Positions 31,747-38,493 of a DNA stretch of 38,493 nucleotides are shown here, in pieces; within the stretch, counting starts at the first letter, position 1, and each line of letters begins with the position of its first letter. The position numbers and the translations under genes are program-made. A model generated the notes under the pieces. That model was not told the DNA's origin and searched no databases. It saw nothing but the letters and a program-made list of their open reading frames with translations. The stretch comes from Clostridia bacterium (lineage in GTDB: Bacteria; Bacillota; Clostridia; Christensenellales; Aristaeellaceae). Location: NCBI GenBank assembly GCA_030529995.1, contig JAUMVT010000017.1:1-38493 (forward strand), given 5' to 3'.

Positions 31747-33320
31747 ATTCAGCAATTCGTGACGGGCAGACAGCCCTTGGCATTGAGCTTGGTTCTACAC
31801 GCATCAAAGCCGTTTTAATCGGTGCAGACCATCATGTGCTGGCTGTCGGCAGCCACACCTGGCAGGATCAGCTTGTTAACGGCGTCTGGACTTATGATTT
31901 AGATCAAGTATGGGCAGGCTTGCAGGACTGCTATGCTTCACTGAAGGCAGACGTACAGCATCGCTATGGCGAAACGCTGACCAAGATCGGCGTGATCGGC
32001 ATCAGTGCCATGATGCATGGTTACCTGCCCTTTGACAGTAAGGACCATCTGCTGACACCCTTCCGCACCTGGAGAAATACCATTACCGGTGAAGCCGCTT
32101 CCATGCTTACGCAGCTCTTCAGCTTTAACATGCCCCAGCGCTGGAGTCTATCCCACTTGTACCAAGCCATTTTGAACGAGGAAGACCACATTAAAGATAT
32201 CCGTTTTCTGACCACTTTAGCCGGATACGTGCATTGGCAGCTTACCGGCCAGAAGGTGCTGGGCATCGGCGATGCTTCCGGCATGATGCCCGTAGATCCT
32301 GCAACCTGCAGCTATGACGACGGCATGGTGCAGAAGTTTGATGCGCTGATCGCTTCCAAGGGATACCCATGGAAGCTTGAACATCTGCTGCCGCAGGTGC
32401 TTGTAGCCGGCGAAGACGCAGGCACGCTTACCAAAACCGGTGCAAAGCTGCTTGATCCTTCCGGGGATTTGCAGCCCGGTATCCCCTTCTGTCCGCCGGA
32501 AGGCGATGCCGGAACAGGCATGGTAGCCACCAACAGTGTAGCCGTGCGCACCGGCAATGTATCAGCAGGCACATCCATTTTTGCCATGGTCGTGCTGGAC
32601 AAGCCCTTAAGCAAGATGTACCCGGAAATCGACATGGTAACAACCCCCAGCGGCAAGCCGGTTGCCATGGTGCATTGCAATTCCTGCACTTCCGACATTA
32701 ACGCATGGATTGGCCTCTTCAAAGAATTTGCTGATATGTCAGGCGGCTGCTTTACCTCCGATATGCTGTACAACCAACTGTTCAGCAAGGCACTGGAGGG
32801 TGATCGGGATTGCGGCGGCATTGTTGCCTTCAACTGCTACTCCGGTGAACCGGTAACAGGGCTCGAGCATGGCTGTCCCTTAATGACACGTCAGCCTGAT
32901 GCCAAGTTCAGCCTTGCCAATTTCATGCGAGCCAACCTTTACAGCTCGGTAGCCGCTCTGGCCATTGGCATGGGCATTTTGAAAAACGAGGAAGTCGAAA
33001 TCCATCGCATTTTAGGGCACGGCGGGCTTTTCAAGACACCCTTCGTTGGGCAAAATATTCTTGCTGCCGCCCTTGATGCGCCCGTCACCGTGATGGAAAC
33101 AGCCAGTGAGGGCGGCGCATGGGGCATCGGGCTCCTGGCCATGTACCGGCTTCACCATGCCGAAGGCGAAACCTTGGAAGACTATCTGGATAGCAAGGTT
33201 TTTGCCGGTATGCCATCGAAGACGATGACGCCCGATCATGAAGACGTAACAGGCTTCCAAGCCTGGCTGGAAAAATATTGCGCCTATTTGCCTGTTGAAA
33301 GGGCTGCAGCTAGGCTGTGA
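31743..33320 (+). CDS. FGGY family carbohydrate kinase (xylulokinase/ribulokinase-like)
   Basis: This 525-residue kinase has the ASKHA/FGGY fold. The N-terminal '[14 protein letters not shown]' holds the phosphate-binding loop. '[12 protein letters not shown]' and 'FRTWRN' follow the sugar-site pattern of XylB/AraB relatives, and the second ATPase domain has '[12 protein letters not shown]' and 'GHGGLFKTP'. The most likely substrates are D-xylulose or L-ribulose; sequence alone cannot decide. The ATG at 31743 overlaps the alpha-galactosidase stop (ATGA), with AAGGAG 8 bases upstream, so translation is coupled. Galactose itself is normally phosphorylated by an unrelated GHMP kinase. Confidence 0.85.
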   Translation: MNSAIRDGQTALGIELGSTRIKAVLIGADHHVLAVGSHTWQDQLVNGVWTYDLDQVWAGLQDCYASLKADVQHRYGETLTKIGVIGISAMMHGYLPFDSKDHLLTPFRTWRNTITGEAASMLTQLFSFNMPQRWSLSHLYQAILNEEDHIKDIRFLTTLAGYVHWQLTGQKVLGIGDASGMMPVDPATCSYDDGMVQKFDALIASKGYPWKLEHLLPQVLVAGEDAGTLTKTGAKLLDPSGDLQPGIPFCPPEGDAGTGMVATNSVAVRTGNVSAGTSIFAMVVLDKPLSKMYPEIDMVTTPSGKPVAMVHCNSCTSDINAWIGLFKEFADMSGGCFTSDMLYNQLFSKALEGDRDCGGIVAFNCYSGEPVTGLEHGCPLMTRQPDAKFSLANFMRANLYSSVAALAIGMGILKNEEVEIHRILGHGGLFKTPFVGQNILAAALDAPVTVMETASEGGAWGIGLLAMYRLHHAEGETLEDYLDSKVFAGMPSKTMTPDHEDVTGFQAWLEKYCAYLPVERAAARL

Positions 33321-33475
33321 ATGCTGTGTGCATCGTGATCAAGGTGCTGCAAAGAACACACATGGAACAGCATGCGCTTGAATGATGCCCCGCTCGTCAG
33401 GACAAAGCCCTCGGCTGTTTGATGAAAAAAACACCTCGTTCATTGCCGCATGCAAGAAAAACCTTATTCCATGAA

Positions 33476-33525
33476 AAAACCACCGATGAATCAGCATTGC
33501 TGCTTTTCCATCGGTGGTTCTGTTT
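33476..33525 (-). terminator. Terminator repeat, copy 2 (downstream of pckA)
   Basis: The same element as at 4182-4231: stem AACCACCGATG (33478-33488) with CATCGGTGGTT (33509-33519) and a conserved 20-base loop. On the minus strand it is followed by a run of six T, directly after the pckA stop. On the plus strand CTGTTTA follows, so it could also stop the kinase transcript. Confidence 0.8.
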
Positions 33526-33536
33526 AGTTGCTCAAA

Positions 33537-35144
33537 TTACTTGGTCTTAGGACCAGCTGCAACCAGTGCCTTGCCGGCATCGTTGCCAGTGTACTTCTCG
33601 AAGTTCTTCACGAAGCGAGAAGCCAGATCCTGTGCCTTGGTCTCCCACTCGGTCTTGTCAGCATAGGTATCGCGAGGATCCAGAATGCCGGAGTCAACAC
33701 CGGGCAGCTCGGTAGGCACTTCGAAGTCGAAGTAAGGAATCTTCTTGGTGGGTGCCTTCAGGATATCGCCGCTGAGAATAGCATCGATAATGCCGCGGGT
33801 ATCCTTGATGGTGATACGCTTGCCGGTGCCGTTCCAGCCGGTGTTCACCAAGTAGGCCTTTGCACCGTTGGCTTCCATCTTCTTCACCAGTTCTTCGCCG
33901 TACTTGGTGGGATGCAGCTCCAAGAAGGCCTGGCCAAAGCAAGCAGAGAAGGTAGGCGTAGGCTCGGTGATGCCGCGCTCGGTGCCGGCCAGCTTGGCAG
34001 TGAAGCCGGACAGGAAGTAATACTTGGTCTGCTCAGGAGTCAGGATGGACACAGGCGGCAGAACGCCGAATGCGTCAGCAGACAGGAAGATTACATTCTT
34101 GGCAGCGGGGGCAGAGGAGATGGGGCGGACAATGTTCTTGATGTGGTCAATGGGGTAGGACACACGGGTGTTCTCCGTCACGGACTTATCAGCAAAGTCG
34201 ATCTTGCCGTCCTTGTCCAGGGTTACATTCTCCAGCAGAGCGTTGCGCTTGATGGCGTTGTAGATGTCAGGCTCAGAATCCTTATCCAGGTTAATGACCT
34301 TGGCATAGCAGCCGCCTTCGAAGTTAAACACGCCGTTGTCATCCCAGCCGTGCTCGTCATCGCCGATCAGCAGACGCTTAGGATCGGTAGACAGGGTGGT
34401 CTTGCCGGTGCCGGACAGGCCGAAGAAGATGGCCGTGTTCTTGCCTTCCATATCGGTGTTGGCAGAGCAGTGCATGGAAGCAATGCCCTTGAGGGGCAGA
34501 TAGTAGTTCATCATGGAGAACATGCCCTTCTTCATCTCGCCGCCGTACCAGGTGTTGATGATCACCTGCTCACGGCTGGTGATGTTGAAGGCCACGCAAG
34601 TCTCGGAGTTGAGGCCCAGCTCCTTGTAGTTCTCCACCTTTGCCTTGGAGGCATTGTACACCACGAAGTCAGGCTTGAAGTCCTTCAGCTCTTCAGCGGT
34701 GGGCTTGATGAACATGTTGGTCACGAAGTGAGCCTGCCAAGCAACTTCCACGATGAAGCGAATGGCCATACGGGTGTCCTTGTTGGCGCCGCAGAAGGCA
34801 TCCACCACGTACAGCTTCTTGTTGCACAGCTCCTTGGTAGCCAGCTCCTTCACGGCCTTCCAGGTATCCTGGGTCATGGGATGGTTGTCGTTCTTGAACT
34901 CGGGAGAAGTCCACCAAACGGTGTCCTTGCTGTTCTCATCCACCACCAGGTACTTGTCCTTGGGGCTGCGGCCGGTGTAGATGCCGGTCATAACATTCAC
35001 AGCACCCAGCTCGGAGACCTGCCCCACTTCATAGCCCTTCAGTTCAGGCTTGGTTTCTTCGGCAAACAGCTCTTCATAGGAAGGATTATACACAACTTCC
35101 GTTGTACCGGTAATGCCATACTTGGTCAAATCAAGATCAGCCAT
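33537..35144 (-). CDS. pckA: Phosphoenolpyruvate carboxykinase (ATP)
   Basis: This 535-residue cytosolic enzyme interconverts oxaloacetate + ATP and PEP + CO2 + ADP. The P-loop GLSGTGKTT is at 242-250, preceded by [14 protein letters not shown] with metal-site residues and followed by '[11 protein letters not shown]'. Length is typical of the ATP-dependent type. The ATG at 35144 is 9 bases after AGAGG. It is the last gene of a minus-strand cluster with the oxaloacetate decarboxylase subunits. In fermenters it can run in the carboxylating direction and feed oxaloacetate to the sodium pump or to malate/succinate. A TATAAT at 35199-35204 may give it its own promoter, but no -35 is apparent. Confidence 0.95.
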   Translation of the reverse strand: MADLDLTKYGITGTTEVVYNPSYEELFAEETKPELKGYEVGQVSELGAVNVMTGIYTGRSPKDKYLVVDENSKDTVWWTSPEFKNDNHPMTQDTWKAVKELATKELCNKKLYVVDAFCGANKDTRMAIRFIVEVAWQAHFVTNMFIKPTAEELKDFKPDFVVYNASKAKVENYKELGLNSETCVAFNITSREQVIINTWYGGEMKKGMFSMMNYYLPLKGIASMHCSANTDMEGKNTAIFFGLSGTGKTTLSTDPKRLLIGDDEHGWDDNGVFNFEGGCYAKVINLDKDSEPDIYNAIKRNALLENVTLDKDGKIDFADKSVTENTRVSYPIDHIKNIVRPISSAPAAKNVIFLSADAFGVLPPVSILTPEQTKYYFLSGFTAKLAGTERGITEPTPTFSACFGQAFLELHPTKYGEELVKKMEANGAKAYLVNTGWNGTGKRITIKDTRGIIDAILSGDILKAPTKKIPYFDFEVPTELPGVDSGILDPRDTYADKTEWETKAQDLASRFVKNFEKYTGNDAGKALVAAGPKTK

Positions 35145-35225
35145 TGTTGCAAACCTCTTTCTTTTACTATCTATGCATAACGGCGGCAAACGCCTCCGAT
35201 TATACATCATGAGGAACTTTGACGA

Positions 35226-36626
35226 TTACACAGGCATCGTCTTGTCAGCCTTGTTCAGCATGGTGCTGTCCACATGCTTTTCCTTGGCTGCACGGTACTC
35301 AAAGAACTTGGGGGCTACCTTGGGGAACATGGCGTAGGTCAGCACGTCCTCGTCCTTTTCATACCACTGCTGCATTTCTGCCTTCAGCTTATCCAGTTCC
35401 GGCGGCAGGGTATCGGCAAAGCGGCAGGTAATCACCTTGTCATTGCCGATGCACTTCTTGCGCACTTCTTCGTTGACGGGTGCCGGCAGCTTGCCGTATT
35501 CGCCGCGGAGCAGGCCCTTGCTTTCCTTGGGCACCATCTTGTAGCGCTCGCCATAAAGCACGTTCATCACGGCCTGGGTGCCAACAATCTGGGAGGTAGG
35601 CGTGACCAGCGGAGGATAGCCGAAGTCCTTACGAACCCGCGGCACTTCAGCCAGCACGTCATAATACTTGTCCATAGCGTTGGCCTGCTTCAGCTGACCG
35701 ATCAGGTTGGACAGCATGCCGCCGGGAACCTGATACTGCAGGGTCTTCACGTCCACGCCCAGCACACGGGAAGGATCACGCCAGCCGTCAGCCGTCAGGC
35801 GGTCAGCCACACCGCGGAAATAGCCTGCCAGGTCGCTGAGCAGATCCAGATCAAAGCCGGTATCGTACTCGGTGCCCTTCAGGGTGGCCACCAGAGACTC
35901 GGTAGCAGGCTGAGAAGTGCCGCTGGCCAAGGGGCTCAGGCAGGTATCCACCACATCGGCGCCTGCTTCAATGGCCTTCAGCAGCACCATGTCGCCGGTA
36001 CCGGTGGTGTTGTGGGTGTGCACCACGATGGGCAGGCTGGTTTCCTGCTTCAGCCGCTTGACCAGGCTGTAAGCCTTGTAGGGCAGCAGCAGGTTGGCCA
36101 TGTCCTTGATGCAGATCAGGTCTGCACCCATCTTCTCAATGTCCACAGCCAGCTTCACGAAGTAGTCCTCGTTGTGCACGGGAGACTCGGTGTAGCTCAT
36201 GGCGATTTCTGCCGTTCCGCCGTACTTCTTGGTGGCCTTCACGGCAGTCTCCATGTTGCGCAGATCGTTCAGTGCATCAAAGCAGCGGATGATGTCAATG
36301 CCGTTCTCCACAGCCTTCTTCACGAAGAAGTCCACCACATCGTCGGAATAGGGACGATAGCCCAGCAGGTTCTGACCACGCAGCAGCATCTGGGTCTTGG
36401 TGTTCGGCAGACCGGCCTTCAGCAGGCGCAGACGCTCCCAGGGATCCTCATTCAGGAAACGAATGCAGGCATCGTAGGTAGCGCCGCCCCAGCACTCCAG
36501 AGAATAATAGCCTACCTTGTCCAGCTTCGCCAGAGCAGGCAGCATTTCATCGGTACGCATCCGCGTAGCGGCCTGGGACTGATGACCGTCACGCAGAATG
36601 GTATCAGTAATTCTTACCTTAGCCAT
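35226..36626 (-). CDS. oadA: Oxaloacetate decarboxylase alpha subunit (carboxyltransferase, no biotin domain)
   Basis: This 466-residue protein has the pyruvate-carboxylase-type carboxyltransferase TIM barrel: 'ITDTILRDGHQSQAATRMRT' at the start, 'ICIKDMAN' with the probable catalytic Lys, and metal-binding 'VHTHNTTG'. The conserved C-terminal helical domain follows. The biotinyl domain found at the end of long OadA proteins is absent and is encoded separately at 38204. It moves CO2 from oxaloacetate to biotin. A pyruvate carboxylase B role is the alternative, but the adjacent beta subunit supports decarboxylation. AAGGAGG precedes the ATG at 36626. Its stop is 81 bases before pckA. Confidence 0.92.
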   Translation of the reverse strand: MAKVRITDTILRDGHQSQAATRMRTDEMLPALAKLDKVGYYSLECWGGATYDACIRFLNEDPWERLRLLKAGLPNTKTQMLLRGQNLLGYRPYSDDVVDFFVKKAVENGIDIIRCFDALNDLRNMETAVKATKKYGGTAEIAMSYTESPVHNEDYFVKLAVDIEKMGADLICIKDMANLLLPYKAYSLVKRLKQETSLPIVVHTHNTTGTGDMVLLKAIEAGADVVDTCLSPLASGTSQPATESLVATLKGTEYDTGFDLDLLSDLAGYFRGVADRLTADGWRDPSRVLGVDVKTLQYQVPGGMLSNLIGQLKQANAMDKYYDVLAEVPRVRKDFGYPPLVTPTSQIVGTQAVMNVLYGERYKMVPKESKGLLRGEYGKLPAPVNEEVRKKCIGNDKVITCRFADTLPPELDKLKAEMQQWYEKDEDVLTYAMFPKVAPKFFEYRAAKEKHVDSTMLNKADKTMPV

Positions 36627-36662
36627 AGGAATAGCCTCCTTATCTGCAATCAGGGGAAACCC

Positions 36663-36693
36663 GGCAGCAGGGAATCATCTCTCCCCTGCTGCC
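36663..36693 (-). other. Intercistronic hairpin between oadB and oadA
   Basis: A perfect 10-bp stem (GGCAGCAGGG 36663-36672, CCCTGCTGCC 36684-36693), extendable by two pairs, lies in the 75-base gap and is not followed by a T run. It is a likely mRNA processing or stability element rather than a terminator. Confidence 0.55.
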
Positions 36694-36701
36694 ACGGAAG
36701 A

Positions 36702-38162
36702 TTAGCCGAACATGCTCAGCAGCACGCCGGCAGCAATAGCAGAACCGATAACGCCAGCCACGTTGGGACCCATGGCATGCATCAGCAGGAAGTTGCCGGG
36801 GTTCTCCTGCTGACCAACCTTCTGGGATACACGAGCAGCCATAGGAACGGCAGACACGCCGGCAGAACCGATCAGAGGATTGATCTTGCCGCCGCTGAGC
36901 TTGTTCATGAGCTTGGCCAGCAGCACGCCGCCGGCAGTACCCATGCCAAAGGCCACAATACCCAGTGCGATGATTTCCAGCGTGCGGACAGACAGGAAGG
37001 TGGAGGCCGTAGCCGTAGCGCCTACCGTAATGCCCAGGAAGATGGTAACGATGTTCATCAGCTCGTTCTGAGCGGTCTTGTTCAGACGTTCCACCACGCC
37101 GCATTCCTTCATCAGGTTACCCAGCATCAGGCAGCCAACCAGAGGCGTTGCGGATGGCAGCAGCAGAGAAACCAGGATCGTTACCACGATGGGGAAAAGA
37201 ATCTTCTGCTTCTTGGTAACGGGAGCCAGCTGCTCCATCACGATCTGACGTTCCTTCTTGGTGGTCAGTGCCTTCATGATGGGGGGCTGAATCACAGGAA
37301 CCAGTGCCATGTAGCTGTAAGCAGCCACGGCGATGGGTCCCAAGAGGTGTGGCGCCAGCTTGCCGGTCAGCCAGATAGCGGTAGGACCGTCAGCACCGCC
37401 AATGATGCCGATAGCGCCGGACTCAGCAGGGGTAAATCCAAACAAGGCGTAGGCACCGATGAATGTCATAAAGATGCCCAGCTGTGCGGCAGCTCCCAGC
37501 AGCAAGGTCTTGGGGTTGGCAATCAGGGGACCAAAGTCCGTAGAAGCGCCAACGCCCATGAAGATCAAGCAGGGATAAATGCCCAACTTAACGCCCAAGT
37601 ACAGGTAGTCCAGCAGACCGGCAGAAATCACCTTGCCGCTGTTGGCCACCAAGGTGCCCAGCGCATCGTACACCAGACCGTTGGCCAGGTAGCACTCGCT
37701 GTCCATGACCACATTGATGGTATCAAACAGCACGGTGCCGTCAGCTACGCTCACCAGTGCGCCGGTTTCCGTGAGGCGAACAGCTTCCGTCAGGGTAGAG
37801 GTTACATGGCCAATCACCTGACCGGCTTCCGTCATCACAGCGCCTGCCGCATTGACGGTCAGCGTGCCCAGACCAGCCAGATCCGCTGAATTAACCAATG
37901 TGGCGCCGCCAAACAATGACCAGTTCACATGACCGCCTGCGAACAGTTCCTCATGGAACACATCGCTGCCCAGCAGGTTGGTCAGCAGCATACCAAAGGC
38001 GATAGGCAAAAGCAGCAGCGGCTCGAACTGCTTCACAATGGCCAGGTACAGCAACACACATGCCACACCCACCATGATCAGTGTTCCGGGATCCGCCACA
38101 TATGCTGCGATGCCTGAGGACGCATACAAATCTGCAAGCGTCTGGAAAACGTTAATATGCAT
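36702..38162 (-). CDS. oadB: Sodium-pumping oxaloacetate decarboxylase beta subunit
   Basis: This 486-residue integral membrane subunit decarboxylates carboxybiotin and exports Na+. Conserved regions are '[29 protein letters not shown]' (with the Na+-site Asp), '[16 protein letters not shown]' and '[19 protein letters not shown]'. It is about 60-110 residues longer than typical OadB/GcdB. The excess is a non-membrane insert at about residues 68-180, rich in Val, Thr, Gly and Ala, between the first membrane helices and the conserved '[13 protein letters not shown]'. The ATG at 38162 has only a weak ribosome site (AAAGTGAG). It lies between the biotin carrier and alpha-subunit genes. Confidence 0.93.
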   Translation of the reverse strand: MHINVFQTLADLYASSGIAAYVADPGTLIMVGVACVLLYLAIVKQFEPLLLLPIAFGMLLTNLLGSDVFHEELFAGGHVNWSLFGGATLVNSADLAGLGTLTVNAAGAVMTEAGQVIGHVTSTLTEAVRLTETGALVSVADGTVLFDTINVVMDSECYLANGLVYDALGTLVANSGKVISAGLLDYLYLGVKLGIYPCLIFMGVGASTDFGPLIANPKTLLLGAAAQLGIFMTFIGAYALFGFTPAESGAIGIIGGADGPTAIWLTGKLAPHLLGPIAVAAYSYMALVPVIQPPIMKALTTKKERQIVMEQLAPVTKKQKILFPIVVTILVSLLLPSATPLVGCLMLGNLMKECGVVERLNKTAQNELMNIVTIFLGITVGATATASTFLSVRTLEIIALGIVAFGMGTAGGVLLAKLMNKLSGGKINPLIGSAGVSAVPMAARVSQKVGQQENPGNFLLMHAMGPNVAGVIGSAIAAGVLLSMFG

Positions 38163-38203
38163 CGTATCAGCTCACTTTCATTGCAGCTATGCGGGCTTCA
38201 GCC

Positions 38204-38493
38204 TTAAGCAAGGGTCACCAGAACGTCGCCGGCTTCCACCGTTGCGCCCTTGGCAACAACAACCTGAGCCACCACGCCGTCATGAGGAGCGGGGATCTCA
38301 TTTTCCATCTTCATGGCTTCCAGCACGCACAGTGCCTGACCGGTGGTCACCTTGTCGCCGGCCTTGACCTTCACGTCCAGAATGTTGCCGGGCATGGGAG
38401 CCTTCACAGGTTCGCCGCCGGCAACGGCAGGAGCGGCCTTAGCGGCAGGGGCGGCAGCGGCTGCGGGAGCAGCAGCCACAGGAGCAGCCACAG
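38204..38493 (-). CDS. Biotin carrier subunit of the decarboxylase (5' end outside window)
   Basis: The visible part has an Ala/Pro-rich flexible linker followed by a biotinyl domain with the attachment motif EAMKMEN. The biotinylated Lys is followed by the usual 'EIPAPHDGVVAQVVVAKGATVEAGD' half. The open frame runs to the window edge, and family members normally begin with a short N-terminal segment before the linker, so the start is probably outside. It carries CO2 from the alpha to the beta subunit. The stop is 41 bases before oadB. Confidence 0.88.
   Translation of the reverse strand, partial: VAAPVAAAPAAAAAPAAKAAPAVAGGEPVKAPMPGNILDVKVKAGDKVTTGQALCVLEAMKMENEIPAPHDGVVAQVVVAKGATVEAGDVLVTLA

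Noticed and set aside
33528-35180. 550-codon plus-strand frame opposite pckA
   Set aside because: It exactly shadows pckA, and the translation has no domain and no start signal.
35274-37889. 871-codon open frame on the plus strand across oadA and oadB
   Set aside because: Antisense to two clearly recognised genes, His/Gln-rich low-quality translation, no family match and no ribosome site. It is a by-product of codon bias.

Overview
The window looks like a chromosomal stretch of a Gram-positive, anaerobic Clostridia-type bacterium (Bacillota). Supporting this are strong AGGAGG-type ribosome sites, sigma-A-like TTGACA/TATAAT promoters with 17-bp spacers, frequent TTG and GTG starts, a Bacillus-type LexA, a Na+-pumping oxaloacetate decarboxylase next to ATP-type PEP carboxykinase, an EF-G-like paralogue and a DUF6273 protein. 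I cannot name the species. I see no rRNA, tRNA, CRISPR array or insertion sequence.

Layout. (1) 16-3920: accessory detoxification/hydrolase module with a truncated CE1-like lipoprotein esterase, an SDR oxidoreductase, a divergent MerR regulator, a membrane-anchored HSL-type hydrolase and a divergent TetR regulator. (2) 4324-6714: aspartate-semialdehyde dehydrogenase (asd) and DAHP synthase (aroF). aroF is preceded by a 20-codon leader with five consecutive Tyr codons and by mutually exclusive antiterminator/terminator hairpins, i.e. a tyrosine attenuator. (3) 6796-10517: a membrane-anchored DUF6273 protein, a Hin-type serine recombinase, and a large secreted beta-helix protein. Between the first two lie two 30-bp, inversely oriented, near-identical sites flanking a promoter-bearing 118-bp segment, a candidate phase-variation switch. 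(4) 10595-15358: a minus-strand polysaccharide cluster (PIG-L deacetylase, flippase, DUF2304, two GT2 glycosyltransferases) downstream of a TrmN6-like methyltransferase. (5) 15557-18610: murI and an EF-G-like GTPase. (6) 18655-20962: lexA operon with a hemolysin-III-like membrane protein, free-methionine-R-sulfoxide reductase and a GNAT enzyme. (7) 21481-29368: a DUF3899 protein, a complete peptide ABC transporter (substrate binder, two permeases, two ATPases) and a serine beta-lactamase-fold hydrolase. (8) 29539-33320: GH36 alpha-galactosidase translationally coupled to a xylulokinase-like FGGY kinase. (9) 33537-38493: pckA and the oxaloacetate decarboxylase subunits alpha, beta and biotin carrier (cut by the window edge), linking PEP, oxaloacetate and pyruvate to a sodium gradient.

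The two most interesting signals are the candidate recombinase-controlled invertible promoter (7767-7944) and the aroF tyrosine attenuator (6601-6714). Both are read directly from the sequence, but their function is inferred.
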